Positions 27,101 to 42,100 of a stretch of 64,000 bases of DNA are shown in pieces; position 1 is the stretch's first letter, and the number at the start of each line of letters is the position of its first letter. The translations under genes were made by a program, and so were the position numbers. The DNA comes from Steromphala cineraria (taxonomy: Eukaryota > Mollusca > Gastropoda > Trochida > Trochidae), in assembly GCA_916613615.1 (NCBI GenBank), contig OU744725.1, positions 61,884,575-61,948,574 on the forward strand, read 5' to 3'. The notes under the pieces are model-generated. The model worked only from the letters and a program-made list of their open reading frames with translations. It was not told the DNA's origin and ran no database searches.

Positions 27101-30100
27101 CTTATATAAAGATATATATCACTAACATTATAAAAAGGTCATATTGAGGTTCTATGTACCATTGTTTCACAAGAAGCTCTCAACCCATGACAACACTCAA
27201 GAGCCACAGATCATACAAATTGCTCAAATAGGAGATTAGGAGATAGCCCCAAGTGAACCCTTTGTTCATTGCAACATACTGAATTCCCCCAACAATATCT
27301 TTACCAATGTCTCACAATAACCTCTCATCTCATGACCCTGAGAGCCACGATGCATATAATATCTCCCCCATTAGACCCCCCCACCTCCCTTTCCCCCCTT
27401 AAAATATCATTAAGCCTGTGTGACAGGGTGAGGTTTACTACTTTCTACTGGCTTCGGCTGGAGGGATATCTTTGGCCAAACAGGTAGAGCGTAGGACTCT
27501 CAACCCAAAGATCCCGGGTTCGAATTCCGCCTGGACATGAAAATATTGGATTTTCTTTCCTGCTATATTTGGCGCCTTACGTTGGCCGCGACTATTCCTT
27601 AATGTCACATCACCTTTAAGTCCTTTATAGGTTTGTAAATCCTTATTGGCATGTAAATCCTTCATAGGCATATCCCCTGAATGTTTGACTCGAGGACGAG
27701 TCACTTTGTGGAGAGGGTGAATGTGACAGGGTGAGGTCTACTACTTCCTACTGGCTTCGGCTGGAGGGATATCTTTTTGACCGAACAGGAAGAGCGTAGG
27801 ACTCTCAACCCAGAGGTCCTGGGTTCAAATCCCGCCTTGACATGAAAATATTTGAATTTCTTTCCTGCTACATTTGTTTCACAAGAAGCTCTTACCTCAT
27901 GACAACACTCGAGAGCCACAGAGCAGATGCTCCTCAGCATCTCCAGACACATCTCCATCATCGACACTCGCAACTCCGCATCACTCTCAAACACATCCCT
28001 GTCCGCAAATCAGTAAAAAATATCTCTCAACAGACGATAATCAATATTTGATGCAGCCTAACCTAGCCTAAATTGTTCAAATCATAATCATAATCACATA
28101 TATATAGAAGCTGAATTAAAAAAATATCTTAATAGAAATAGATACTTATATAACTGAAACTTAACGTTCAATACCAGCCTACAGCTGCAGACTTTTGTAC
28201 AACTGATTATAGTTCTTTCATCATCACTTAAGTCATATTCAATATACCAGAATATCAAGACCTTATCCCCAACTCCAACCATAAAGGAAGTTATTGATAC
28301 CCAAGACAAACAAGGCAAAAGTGAGCGCGGCTCACATACCCCCGCTTGAGTTTGACCGCCTTCACGTAACATTAATTTGAAAATTTATGATTATGGCTTA
28401 GAACACAATGATCTTGCAACCCTAAAAACTATTTCACTTCAAAACATCCCCGGCTATGTAGTTTTTGAATAAAATTCTGGGAACCCTGGAATTACCCCTA
28501 AAGGGCACAACAGCACTATACAGTCGAACCTTGTTTTGGTTACAGGTGAAAATCGTCCGGATAGCAAATCGTCCGGTTAACTGGGTCAATTTTTCTTAAG
28601 AAATATAGACACATTGTTTGAAAAATCTTTGTCCGTAAGGCGAGATTTATGGATATACGGAGTCTGGGTATCCAAGGTTCGACTGTATACTTCCATACCA
28701 AATTTGAAGTGTGGAAGTCATTTGGTATTTATATATGCTCCGGAAACAAGACAAAGTAAAAATGTTTGACCGTTTTTGGTCAAAATTTCAAAAATTATTT
28801 GGACCATTGAGTTGAAACCCCTAAAAGGCACAACAGCACCATATAGGCTACTTCCATACCAAATTTGAAGTTTCTAAGTGGTATAGTTTTTCAGTTATGC
28901 TCCGGAAACGAGACAAAGTCCAAAAATCGGACTGTTTATGGTCAAAATTTCAAAAATTATTTGGACCATTGAGCTGAAACCCCTAAAAGGCACCACAGCA
29001 CCATATAGGCTACTTCCATACAAAATTTGAAGTTTCTAAGTGGTATAGATTTTCAGTTATGCTCCGGAAACGAGACAGGGTCAAAAAATCAGACCGTTTT
29101 TGGTCAAAATTTCAAAAATTATTTGGACCATTGAGCTGAAACTCCTAAAAGGCACCACAGCACCATATAGGCTACTTCCATACCAAATTTTAAGTTTCTA
29201 AGTGGTATAGATTTTCAGTTATGCTCCGGAAACGAGACAGGGTCCAAAAATCGGACCGTTTTTGGTCAAAATTTCAAAAATTATTTGGACCATTGAGCTG
29301 AAACCCCTAAAAGGCACCACAGCACCATATAGGCTACTTCCATACCAAATTTGAAGTTTCTAAGTGGTATAGATTTTCAGTTATGCTCCGGAAACGAGAC
29401 AGGGTCCAAAAATCAGACCGTTTTTGGTCAAAATTTCAAAAATTATTTGGACCATTGAGCTGAAACTCCTAAAAGGCACCACAGCACCATATAGGCTACT
29501 TCCATACCAAATTTTAAGTTTCTAAGTGGTATAGATTTTCAGTTATGCTCCGGAAACGAGACAGGGTCCAAAAATCGGACCGTTTTTGGTCAAAATTTCA
29601 AAAATTATTTGGACCATTGAGCTGAAACCCCTAAAAGGCACCACAGCACCATATAGGCTACTTCCATACCAAATTTTAAGTTTCTAAGTGCTATAGTTTT
29701 TGAGTAATGCTCCGGAAACGATTTCGGACGGACGGACGCACGGACGGACGGACGGACACGCGGAGCGCTATATACCCCCGACTACGTCGTAGCGGGGGTT
29801 TAATAAATAAAATATTGCAGACCCATAATGTTTACATTTTTTACAGCGGCCAAACGGTTAGATCCATTTTACATCCCAAATCCATACCCCTAACACCTAC
29901 ACAAAGAAAGAAAACGAGACCAAGGACTAATCAGTGAAATATTGCAGACTCAGGACATTTATTTTCCTTTCAGGACCGCAGAGATATTCATATTCATCCT
30001 AGCTTCCCACTCGCAAAACAGAGTTAAATAACGGGCTTATTTCAAGAAAACTGCACTTTGTTATCGCATAGTACAATCTGAATACCTATGGTGTGCCTGC

Positions 30101-33100
30101 ACGTCTGCTATGACCTGGATGAGTCGATGAATGAGGTCCCTTAACACAAACACCCAGCTCCCCCCGAGCTGCCCGGCAAACTCTGGCAGAAGCATCTCCA
30201 CAAAGAGCTGCAGCATAGCCAGGATCCGTCTCTTCTCTTGGACTCTGTGCTCTAGGAACAGGCTGGATGTCAGCTCCAGAAGAACCTTCTGGAGAGAACT
30301 CTGGAAGGATGGGGCAATATTTCAATACTTAAAATACTGTAAAACCTTACATTGTCAGTTAAATATCAATCACTCCTGCAATAAATTAATGTGTTGAAGA
30401 AACTCATATTGATAAAACCAATGCAACATTCGTCAAAATATCAACATCCGAGGAACTAATCAAATACCTGAGTCTTGGCGAGGACGGAGATGAGAGATTG
30501 GTTGTTGCCTGCGGAGCTATGAGTCAGGAAGTCAAGTGTGGAGCGCACAATCTCACTGCTGTAGCTGGGTGGGTTTGGGTCTGGAACACACCTGGGGAGG
30601 AATCTTATAACTTGGAGATAGATACAAGAGGGGTAAGGTTCGTGCAACAGGTCCTGACTGTTGAGTTAATTCAGAAATCATGACATCGATCTATAGTTCT
30701 TCAGGGTCTTATATAACCTAATACAAGGAGCTGATACTGCTTATCTGTCACATCAGTTGATACAAGTCATTGAACAGACACATGCAAATTCTGAACATGA
30801 GTCAAAAGAAGATGATATTTCCCAATGGTCCCCAGTAAAGTTACATATCCATGGAAAGCCAAAAGAAACCAAAGAAGTTGAAAATACCAAGAGGCAAATC
30901 TTCACATGCTGACTTACCCAAATACCAAGTTTCATTGAGCTAGGTCTAACTGTTTTTTAGTTCTGCTCAGGAAACAAAATTGTTACTGATGTACGGATAG
31001 ATAGAAAGATGGACAGGGCAATGAATATATTCCATGCTATTACATAGTCATGAACTCTTGAACAATGTTGATATCTCTTTAAGGAGTTCTAACAAATTTG
31101 CAAGCATTTTACATACTTGAGGGATACAAAACAGGCAAAACAAAGCCTCACCTTGTGTCAGTATCAACACCCTGAGCAGTAACATGGAGACATCTGAGTA
31201 CATTGACCACAATCATGTCAAGGTTAGTGTGGATAATCTGGTCCGTCACCTGTAACAACAGCGGCAGGTCTCAATCAATTCATTACTGGTATATAAAGTG
31301 TACAAATCCTTGCTTGCATTTATGATATTTGCAATTGGTTTAAATTCTGCAGAAACAGCCCTTATTTACGATGTCTGATGGTTTTATGAGTTTTTGAAAA
31401 CCGTTTTATTATTTTGCGAGACAATCATAGCATCTATACATATGAAAACTTTTAACTGCATATTCTCCTGTCTTCTGTTAACCGGTCAGATATATCACCA
31501 CTCTTTGATAAAAGTTAGACAACTTCAACAGCCTCAGATATATGTTCCTCAACTTCTGTTCAGATATTTGATAACAGACAACACATGAGATTCTTTATCT
31601 AAGCACTGTATGAATCTATGTAAGCACTGTATGAAGACCACATCAGAATTACCTCCTTAGTGAGTTTATTCACGAGACAATCATAGCGCTTGTTGGCCAG
31701 CACGAGACTCTTCTTCACAGCCTTGTCTCCACGAACCAGATCAGACTTGGAGGCAGCAAACAGCGGCAGGATGTGGACCACTATCTGGGGGGTACAGAGC
31801 TGGAGAACCTCCTCCAGACCTTCCCCCAACTCACCCGCTAAGCTCTCGATACATTCCGTCTGGCCTTGCATGAACAGTGTGGGGACGATGACATCCTTGT
31901 GGGACCTGGAAGAGAGTTACTTTTATCAACTTGTGGTGGCACGTGGTCCTGTGCAATGCTCAGTCGACCGCTATCAGAATAGTTCAGCAACAACGGGCGC
32001 AGCTCGCTGGATGGGTGGGTAACCCGTTGCTGGATAATCTGAGAGTTTGAAGGGTTGATTCCCTGCTCAACACTGAGACATGAGTTGAGAAACTTGTGGT
32101 GTCACCCTGGGTAAGTGACTTAGTTCGAAGCGTGCCTCTGTCCACCCAGCAGTAATTGGGTACCTGGTATGATACGATGGTAGTCTGAATTTGAACCTTT
32201 GACAGGCGACCGGTTTGATCTCCTCAGGGAGTGTTCTGCACTCGTTGACCAGGGGTAATATGTCACTCAGCGCTTTTAGCATGCAATGTACATGGATATA
32301 TGCGCTATATAAATGGACTATTATTATTATTATTTCTTGATATCAGAAGACACTTGGGTGAGATTCTCTATTTACCTGTAGAACTGCAGGGTGGTGTCAC
32401 AGCCCAGCAGCCTGGCTGGGAACTCGTTGAGCTGATAATCAAGCTCCAGCCACTGGGACAGAAGGAAAGGGAGGTGACTCTTCACAAACTGCTTCACTTC
32501 TTCGTACCCTAGGTGTTTACTCAGTCGAATCAGCACCTTTTGGAACAAAGAATTAGTGAGTATTGTTCATTTATATCAGCAATCATCATTCTGGTCACAG
32601 AAAATAAGCACATGCAAACACTTCATCTATTAGGCCTACCAAAGGACCCAATTGACATTCTTATTACATTTCACATAGATTTTAAAAGATTACCAATGAC
32701 AAAACTTACGAGAAGAATAAATCACTTGCATACCTTGTTGACTTTCTCAACCTCTATATCCCGCTCCCTGATTAGTTGACATACAGCAAATACCGCCTTC
32801 TTCTCATTGATTGGACTCGTACAAGCTACAGTAGCCAGCACTGATAATACACTCGCCGTGCGGGACAGTCTCTCATCATGTTGTCTCTCCGGGCTCATCT
32901 TGCCCTGATATAGAACACGAGGAATTGAAATTAATTTGTTAATTATTTTAGGGATGTTATGATACACAAATGCATCGGTATCAAGGTACCATACAGGTTA
33001 AAGTTTTGATGAATATTTAGTCAGAATTTTTGTGAATATCAAATCAAGTAATCGAAGGAACCCAGGAAAAAGCATCTAATTCCTACAAAATGTGCTATGG

Positions 33101-36100
33101 CGAGATGGTTGGATTTCGAACCCCAGACCTCTTGATTCAAAGCTGAATGTGCTAACAACTTCGCTAAGCACAAAAATAATCAGATATCCATTGAAAATTT
33201 ACCAAACAAAAACCCCTCACCAGCAACCAAAATATTGTAATAAGCACTTAAAATTATCAAATATACATTGAAACTCTACCAACTCGAAAACCCCTTACCA
33301 GCAACCCAAATATTGTACTAAGCACTTAAAATTATCAAATATCCATTGAACTTTCCCCAAACAGCAATGCAAAATCACCTTTATCTCCATAAGATCGTTG
33401 CAGTTCTGGTACAGGAGATCGAAGGCTTCATGCTGACTAGATGAAGGTTTGGGTTGCAGCTCTTTCTCACCTCTGATCACAAACAAACTGAAAAAGGTAC
33501 AATTTCATAATGATAAATGAAAATTCAAGTTACCATGGTTTCAAATTTGAAATGTGATCCCATCTTTATCATATTGTTTCATGTTTGACTTGTATGTTTG
33601 TACATTGTATATTGACATTCAGCCTTGTAAAGTCAGAACAACGCATTAACTGGAGCTGCACTGTGGCTGCCAGGTGCTTACGCACAACCCGAATTTCTGA
33701 AATGCATGAATGTACTGAGGAGTGTTATTATCATTATTAAATACATCACTTTGGACTGATGATTGGTTTGCTCCAGGGGAAATCCTGTTTACTCCATGTA
33801 ATGTATCAAAATCTTTACACTAACCACTGAACGGCCTCAGCAACGTAAGAGCGGGTGAGATGACAGCCGTCGAGGATGCAGTTTGGGAACTCCTTGCACA
33901 GACTCTCCGACGTATCCTCCCCCTCTCTCCGCATTGCCAGGTAGCTCCACCCCCCTTCTGGGTCACACTGAATGGGGTAAGAATAGAGCATACTACAAAT
34001 TTGCAGTTGATGATGTTTTTATCTAACAAGTAATAAATCAGGGTAGACCCCTTCGAGTCACACTGTTATAGAGCAAATACAGTAACTATTGTTTACAGGT
34101 GTTTAGCAAATTTCAGAATAAATATGCAGAAGAACAAGAGGTCATAGTCATCAACATCTCCCACCATTGTTTTAGATATAACATCTTGTAAGAGTCTAAA
34201 ATCAGCAACAAGGGCAATAATTCTGTAAAAACATTATTTCATTGTTGTGCCCTTTGAGGACATTATTATATACTTACGGCGTGAATAGACAGATTTTACG
34301 TACGCCTCTTTCCCTATTACTCACAGCGCAAATATGTCGCGCTTCCATGCAAATACCCAGTTTATGTATTACCTCCCTTTGTTTTCTTGACTTCCTGTTT
34401 TGATGTTTTCAAGCGAAGAAGCACATGGCAAATTACTCACGCCAAATTTACAGCTTTAATTACAAACGCTGTGTCACAATGTACATCTCAATATGCCAAA
34501 ATGAACAATTCTTTTCACCCTCCATGTATCAACACGTATTTCTGAGGTTTTCTGGTGATAAAGATTAAAAACGAACAATCTTGTGTCATCATATTCATGT
34601 TTGACATGAAACCCCCTGGATCAGCCATTGACTCTAGAAAGTACCAACCTGTATGAATGCTTGCATACACCTTGCTATGTTGAGACGTACTGGGGCTGCG
34701 TACTGTCCATCCTCTCGTAGTTTGCTGCAACATAAATGTGTCAGTAAGAAAATAGTTCATTTTAAATTTCATCTCAAGAAAAATGTAAAGAAAAAGACTC
34801 CAAGACACAATTTGAAAGAAAATATCTTAAATTTATATATATTTATTAATTTTTGTGAGAAATAATTAGTATTAGATTGAAAACTAAAATAGTGAAAATC
34901 GCAAAGTGGTAACTTGAAAGTTTTCAAAATCTACAGCTGATAATTCTTATTGGCCAAGGAACCTTCTCACTTTCAATGATTCTAAGAAGTAAGCTAGTTG
35001 AAGATGTCAAATAAAGTCTTAAGCTTAGCTATTATCATTTCAGAGTCATTGCAGAGGATGATCAACACCTTATGACAATATATTGGTTCATCAGGTGGTC
35101 TTTACAAGTGAAGCCATATATATATGCTTCTGTGTTTTCGTATTTACCGAAAACAAATAACACAACAGAGTGTTACAAGAAATTCTGACTTGAAATGATT
35201 CATACTCACAAAAAAGCGCTGAGCAACTTGAGAGTTATCTCCCTGCATTCTTTCTTGACCTTTGAAGGAAGGTCATCTGGGTCGCCAAGGTGAGGGACAA
35301 GCAAGGTCATCAGTTCAAGGAGAAGACAACACACTTCTTGGTCTCTCCTCTGGGCTTTAGCAGCTTGCCTGAATCGGAAACAGGTCCAAATATTTATTAT
35401 ACGATTGGGTAAAAATACAGTTTTCTATCATTTGAATAAACCTGCTATCAGTCCAGATTTATTATACGATTGGGTAAAAATACAGTTTTCTATCATTTGA
35501 ATAAACCTGCTATCAGTCCAGATTTATTATACGATTGGGTAAAAATACAGTTTATTATCATTTGAATAAACCTGCTATCAGTCCAGATTTATTATACGAT
35601 TGGGTAAAAATACAGTTTTCTATCATTTGAATAAACCTGCTATCAGTCCAGATTTATTATACGATTGGGCAAAATACAGTATTCTATCATTTGAATAAAC
35701 CTGCTATCAGTCCAGATTTATTATACGATTGGGCAAATATACAGTATTCTATCATTTGAATAAACCTGCTATCAGTCCAGATTCATTATACGATTGGGCA
35801 AAAATACAGTATTCTATCATTTGAATAAACCTGCTATCAGTCCAGATTTATTATACGATTGGGCAAAAATACAGTTTTCTATCATTTGAATAAACCTGCT
35901 ATCAGTCCAGATAGCGAGAACATTAATTTTATTTACATTATTTCAACTGGGTAGAGTGAATAGCTTGTCATCACATCAATGAACTCATGAAACGACATTC
36001 TAACGTAACAAATTCTTTGATGATGTCAGACTGTTACCAATGTAAATATCTCTTCCAATTTAACTTTTTTGTCTTAATTATCAGGATCTCATCATACAAT

Positions 36101-39100
36101 ATGATAAAATATCTGTAAATTCTAAACAAATACCATGTTCATCTTATCACTTCGAACTTCAATCAAGGAGATAAACATGGTATTTGTTTTGAAAAGACAT
36201 GTAAGCTCTATGTTTTTATGAATCAATTCTAAGTCAGACTATCTGCCCTCAAGTGCTTTTTCTCCCCGACTTAGTCACGGAACCAGGCTTATAGGTTCTG
36301 CAATTTTGTAAGTAACAAATACCATGTTTATCCTATCACTTTTTACTTCAGTCAAGGAGATAAACATAGTATTTGTCTTGAAATGAATTTATGAATCAAT
36401 TCTAAGGCAGACAATCTGCCCTCAAGTGTTTTTTCCCCGGAACCAGGCTTATAGATTCTGCATTTTTGTAAGTTTATATTTTGAAGCATGAGGCAGAGAG
36501 GTGTGTCAGGAATTATAATATTTGAGAAGTCTCAGATATTTTGTAATCCCTCGGAGGAACAAGAGGTGGAATGAGAATGTCATAAATATTTTGAATGGTG
36601 CAAAATGTTAAATACCTTATAGCATCCAGCATGTTTTCCAGGTCCATGTCACTGACTTTATGAGATTTCTTGGTAAAGTTTCTGATAATTGTTTCCATCT
36701 GAAAAAAAATATCAGAAACTAGCAACTTCAAATTAAAATAAATAGCACATCTAGGCGGAAATGTAAGAAACGCCAAGCAAGGGGAAAAATGAGATCAAAT
36801 TGGCAATGAAAAGAAAGAAGAATGAATTTTGATAGTTTAGATATCAACGAATATTCAAAGAGACAAGAATGTCCAAAGAACGAGGGATATCCAAAACAAA
36901 CCAATTATTGGCAGGTAAAACCCGACGGACAAGGAAACGTCAAACAAATCAAACTTACAAATTATGATAAAAGTTCTCACCACAAGAATATCAAGTGCCC
37001 TGTTTGGGTCAAACATGTTCTCTTCAAAGAGTTCCTCCAGCTTATTCTTGAGAAAACCTGTTTCCACCTCCGCCCGATACGGCACGTCCCCTGGCGCCAC
37101 GCTCCGCTCATGGTTACAGCAAGCACACAGCACACGCACAACCTCTAGGCGCAGTCTCTGAGTCTCCGGAAGGGCGTCGTCCAACACCAGACTTGAACAC
37201 ACTGCAACACATCTTCAGGTTTTACTCTCTGTTAAGGGTTATTAAATAATATAAGAGATATTACAGCAAGCACACAACACACGCACAACCTCTAGGCGAT
37301 GTCTCTGAGTCTACGGTAGGGCGCCGTTCAACACGAGACTTAAAACACTGCAACACACCTACATGATTTAGTCTTTATATAAAGGTTTAATAGACGATAT
37401 AAGGAAATTAAAGGACATTGCACAACAGCTAGACACAGTCTCTGAGTCTCCGGTAGGGTCTTGTCCAACTCAACTGAACATACTGCAACATATCTACATA
37501 GTCTTCATCAGAAGGGTTCTTAAAAGATAATATTATATAAGAGATATTACACACGGCACAAGAACCACCTCAAGACCGTATCTCTGCTGCTGATTATATT
37601 GCTTTAACTCAATCTCAAAAAACAATACTGACTTTTTCAAAAGATAAGTTTATCCCTACTTACAGATGCCACCTAGTATACACATTGAAAGTAATTCATT
37701 ATTCTATGAAATGAAACCAGTAAGTCAATACTGACTGTCCGAATGGTTGAGTTCATCAGACTCCTGGCTCTCTCCCATCTCAAAGTCAACCTCATCATCA
37801 TCATCTTCCCTCCCATTGTTGTGGGAGTTCGGGGCGTCATCAAGGTCAAGGTCAAGATCCATGAGGTCGTCCCCCCGGCCTCTCCCCCTGTCCATGTGAC
37901 CTGCCCGGGGGTCAGTGCTCCCCCTCCTCCTCCTCAGACTGCCCAGCTGGACACTGTTGTTGGAGTTGCTGTTACATCGGCTCATCTACATGAACATAGA
38001 GTCAGGGGCAAATTTACCTGTGAGTCCTGCTTCAAATACTCATAAAATTTAGAAAGGATGCATAGTTGTTTTTTGTGATTATATGTGCTTACTTGTTAAA
38101 GGACTCATTTAAATCAGCTTGGACTCACAAGACTTTTTGGTAGTGAGTCCCTTGACTCAGAGGGTCATATCTGTAGATTGATCACTGAGAGTGGATAGAG
38201 CTTTCTTATTAGCCCAAATTAACTACTGCCATAGCAAAAGTCTGTTGCAACCAACTATTGCAATACACTTGAAAGCAAAATTTAATCTATGACTTTTCCA
38301 TGATTTTTCAAGGATGCTGCGAGAGTTTTCCATGACAAAGCAGACATGCTTCAAATGCGTAACATGAATTTGAATGCTACAATATTGGGAAAAAATACCC
38401 ACATGAATAAAGAAGATCAGGGTAAAGTGAATGGATATTTCAAAATCAATGACTTTTTATTGACTTTATAAATGAATCCCAGTTTCCAAAACATTCAAGG
38501 CCTTGAATGATGATCATATTTTTCCATGATATTCAAGGTTCTCCATGACCTGTATGAACCCTTTTGCAATAAATGTGACTATCTATTGTGATTGCTTTTG
38601 CAAATAGTTTTTGGTCCCTTTTTCAGCTGTGATTCTCAAAGATTTAATGAGGAATATCAAATTAATGGCACAGATTTAGCCATTTTACATAATTGCAACA
38701 AGAGCCATCAGGAGAGATGGCTTATCTCCCCTACCTGACTGAAGTTGAATGATCAGTTTTTACATATATTTTGATATACTGATTGTGTGAATAATGTTGC
38801 ATACATACATGCAGCTAATTGACTTTTAATAACCATCATAAGACTATGATAAACCACATCTAGGTCTTTTTAATTAGTAATTGCTAATGTTATGCCATTG
38901 TCAAGTTTCTCATGTTGATGTGAAGAGAGAGGAAAACAACTATCCTGTTTGATTGAATATGTTGTTTGCTTAAAACATCTTCATTCCTTGGTGAGACAAT
39001 TTCTAAATTGCGTTTCCATGGAAACCAGATAATAACAAATTCCTGAAAGTTAAGATAAGATAAGATAAGATAAACTTTATTATCCCCGCGGGGAAATTTG

Positions 39101-42100
39101 CTTTACATTCAAAGAGCTTTCAAAATCACAATTAAATAGATACTAAATATATACAACAAATACATTTTGCTCTACAAGCAGTAATATTAAACATTGTAAA
39201 CAAATAAGGGCGTTACATTGAACAATACAATTTATGATTACAGTGCGACTGTTAGTTAGACTTACAATTTTGTATGTAAATTTAAAATCTTGATACTGTA
39301 TGGCAGGGATGCAGATTCAAATTTTTGCCAATCGGACATTCCACGTATAAGTCGACGAATAATGATATTTTGTAATAAATTTTTGTGCTTTATCTCAAGT
39401 AAATCCACGATTGAACATGTGGAAATATTTCATAGACTAAATTTAAAATTATTACTCAGTAATTCTTATTACTATGATGTTTAGGCCTAGGTATGTGAAT
39501 ATGTTTATAATTTAATAAATAATCAAGTTTCAATAGTGTCAGTTATTCAGTAAACAAATGCCAGGTGCTTAGAATCTAACATTAACTGGAAAGCAGACGA
39601 TGTACAGATCTATTTATAGCAACGCATGCAATGCAATGCAAAAATAAAACACTGAAAATACATTACATTGAGTAAAATAAAATTACTTTGGCTGTTTTAA
39701 ATATAATTCTATTAAGTTATGATGCATATCAAGTACTTGACACTCACTGCATAAGTTTTTTTAGCCTGTCAAACTTGCCAACAGATCAGCCTGTTTTCGT
39801 CTATCACTGTAGTAATCCTGCTGTTCCTTTCACCTCCCTGCAGTAATGAAAGCTCCCAACACTGTGTTAATGAAGTCTTGCTTGCAAAGTCAATGCATGG
39901 AGCTTGTGAAGTTAGTGGAGGGAGGAAAAAGTAACGATGTGAAGTTGTTTGATGTCTTTTTAAAAAAAGTTTGGCCTTATTGACTTGTTTTACTCAATGC
40001 ATGACACTGAGATGATCCAATAATTAAAGATAACAAGGTAATAATGTCGTTTGAATGGATTAGTTGTTTCATTGATGACCGGTTCGTGTTTTCATTACAA
40101 TTATGACCGACACAAGCGGGGCATTTCATCGGCCTTTATTGATTGCTTGTTAGTCAACTCAGGCTTGTTTATCTGTTTGTTTAGTAATTCTTTGATTATC
40201 TTCAATCGGTCAAATGACTCCTTGAATGTCCGACAGGTCACTTTTTCAATCGGTCAAACTGAATTCCCAATCGGACATGTCCGGCAAATAGACCGATTTC
40301 TGCATCCCTGCTGTATGGAACAAATGATTTTGTACTTCTATTAGTTTTGAAATACCAAATTTTGAAGCGACGTCCAGAAGGTAAAAATTCATAACATTCA
40401 TTTAGAAAGTGGGATGGGTTGAAAATCCCCAAAGGCACAACTACATGATTAGTCAACATACGAAGTTTCGTTTAGCTAGGCCAAACTGTTTTTCGAGTTC
40501 TGCTCCGGGAACAAATTTTTAAAAATAAGAAACCCCAGAAAGTTGAATACATCAACTGGCACAGCTACATGTCATGATTGGTCAATACTAAATTCCATTA
40601 AGCAAGGCCAAACTGTTTTTGAAATTCTGCTCCAGAAACACATTTCAAAGTTGCATTTCCATGAAAACCAGAAAATCCCAAAAGGCACAAGTACATGTCA
40701 TGATGAGTCAACATTCGAAGTTTCGTTAAGCTTGGCCAAACTGTTTTCGAGTTCTGCTCCGGAAACACATTTCACAGTTGCGTTTCCTTGGAAACCATAG
40801 AAATAAAAAACTCAAAAAAAGTTGAATACCCCAAAAGGCACAACTACATGCATATCAAGTTTCATTGAGCTAGCTGTAATGGTTTTCGAGTTCTGCTCCG
40901 GAAACAATATGATCACAGACAGAAGGACGGACAGACAGACGGAGCCAACTACTATTTCCCCCCGTATAATGTGCCGGGGGAATAACCAGGCTGTTCCAGT
41001 CTTTAACAAATTTCTCATCTTCAGTTATTTAGCAAAGAAAGGAATTAAAATAATGTTGCTTTAAATACTAATGCAAGTCATGATATTTGTTTGGAAAACA
41101 TGACTTTCGACACCATCAACAGTTTCCTTTCTATTGTTATGATTGCGTTTCATGGATGCTATCTACAGAATTTTTCTTTATCATAAGAGTATACCTAAAC
41201 AGCTTACCTTACTGAAAGCTATATCAAACAGCACATCATAGAACTTTCCAGGAAGCAGGGATCTCAACAACTCTGCTACCACAAACCCTCCGAGAGAGTG
41301 TGAGGCAGGATCAGGGAACAGAGACCGTAGCGCTGACACAACAGGGAGAAGTGAGCCTGTGCCTTCCTTCTTCACATAGTCTGACAGGAGTATTGACATC
41401 TGTCTCAGGAGTGTCTTCAGACATAGCTCCAGCCCTGTGTCAGCCATTGCAGCAGGGGAGGTAACTCCTGATTCTAGCATGTTCTGAAGACATTTGGCCA
41501 CAATGCTGCAACAGCTTATACTGTCATGGAGTGTTGACACCTGAAAATATAGATGAAATGAAACGTTAATAAAACCATATGCTTTTTGGCTTGGAGACTA
41601 CATCTCTTAAACGAATAAGAAAAACACAATTTGAAAATGAGATTATAGTTGCTTTGAAATAGCAAACTATCTTATTTTGGCATGAACATGAACATGAACC
41701 AATAACGATTTATAATAGAACTGAAGTTGACCAAATACAGGAAAATCATTCTGGATTTATATATGTCCAGGACTTCAGCCATACATCACATAAAACCTTT
41801 ATGCATTATCTGGTAATGGCAGCAAATATTTTCATCCTGGGAAAATATGCATCAGTACTTCTCTAATTTTGGGAAAATATCTATAAGTTTGTTGCATTAT
41901 GCTAACCATTTCATTTTAACAACAAATAGAATGTCACGGAGAAACTGAACCTTCTTAATAAGTGAAACATTTATCCAAATTCAAAAGACACAGACCTGAA
42001 TATCATTGATAGCTTGGAAATAGACACACTCTCTCTCAAAAATGTCCTTCATAGTATTCAATAAACATGGCATCAAGGGCAGGTTATGCTTGTCTGTCAC

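Noticed and set aside
27465..27540. Functional tRNA gene
   Set aside because: Box A and B are recognisable, but the acceptor stem does not pair and the sequence is part of a duplicated SINE.
33100..33175. tRNA gene on the minus strand
   Set aside because: Only a box-B-like GGATTTCGAACC is present, with no tRNA fold; most likely a SINE scrap.
37722..37735. Alternative e14 donor at CAGTATTG
   Set aside because: It would leave the wrong phase for e15; GACA|GTCAGT keeps the frame.
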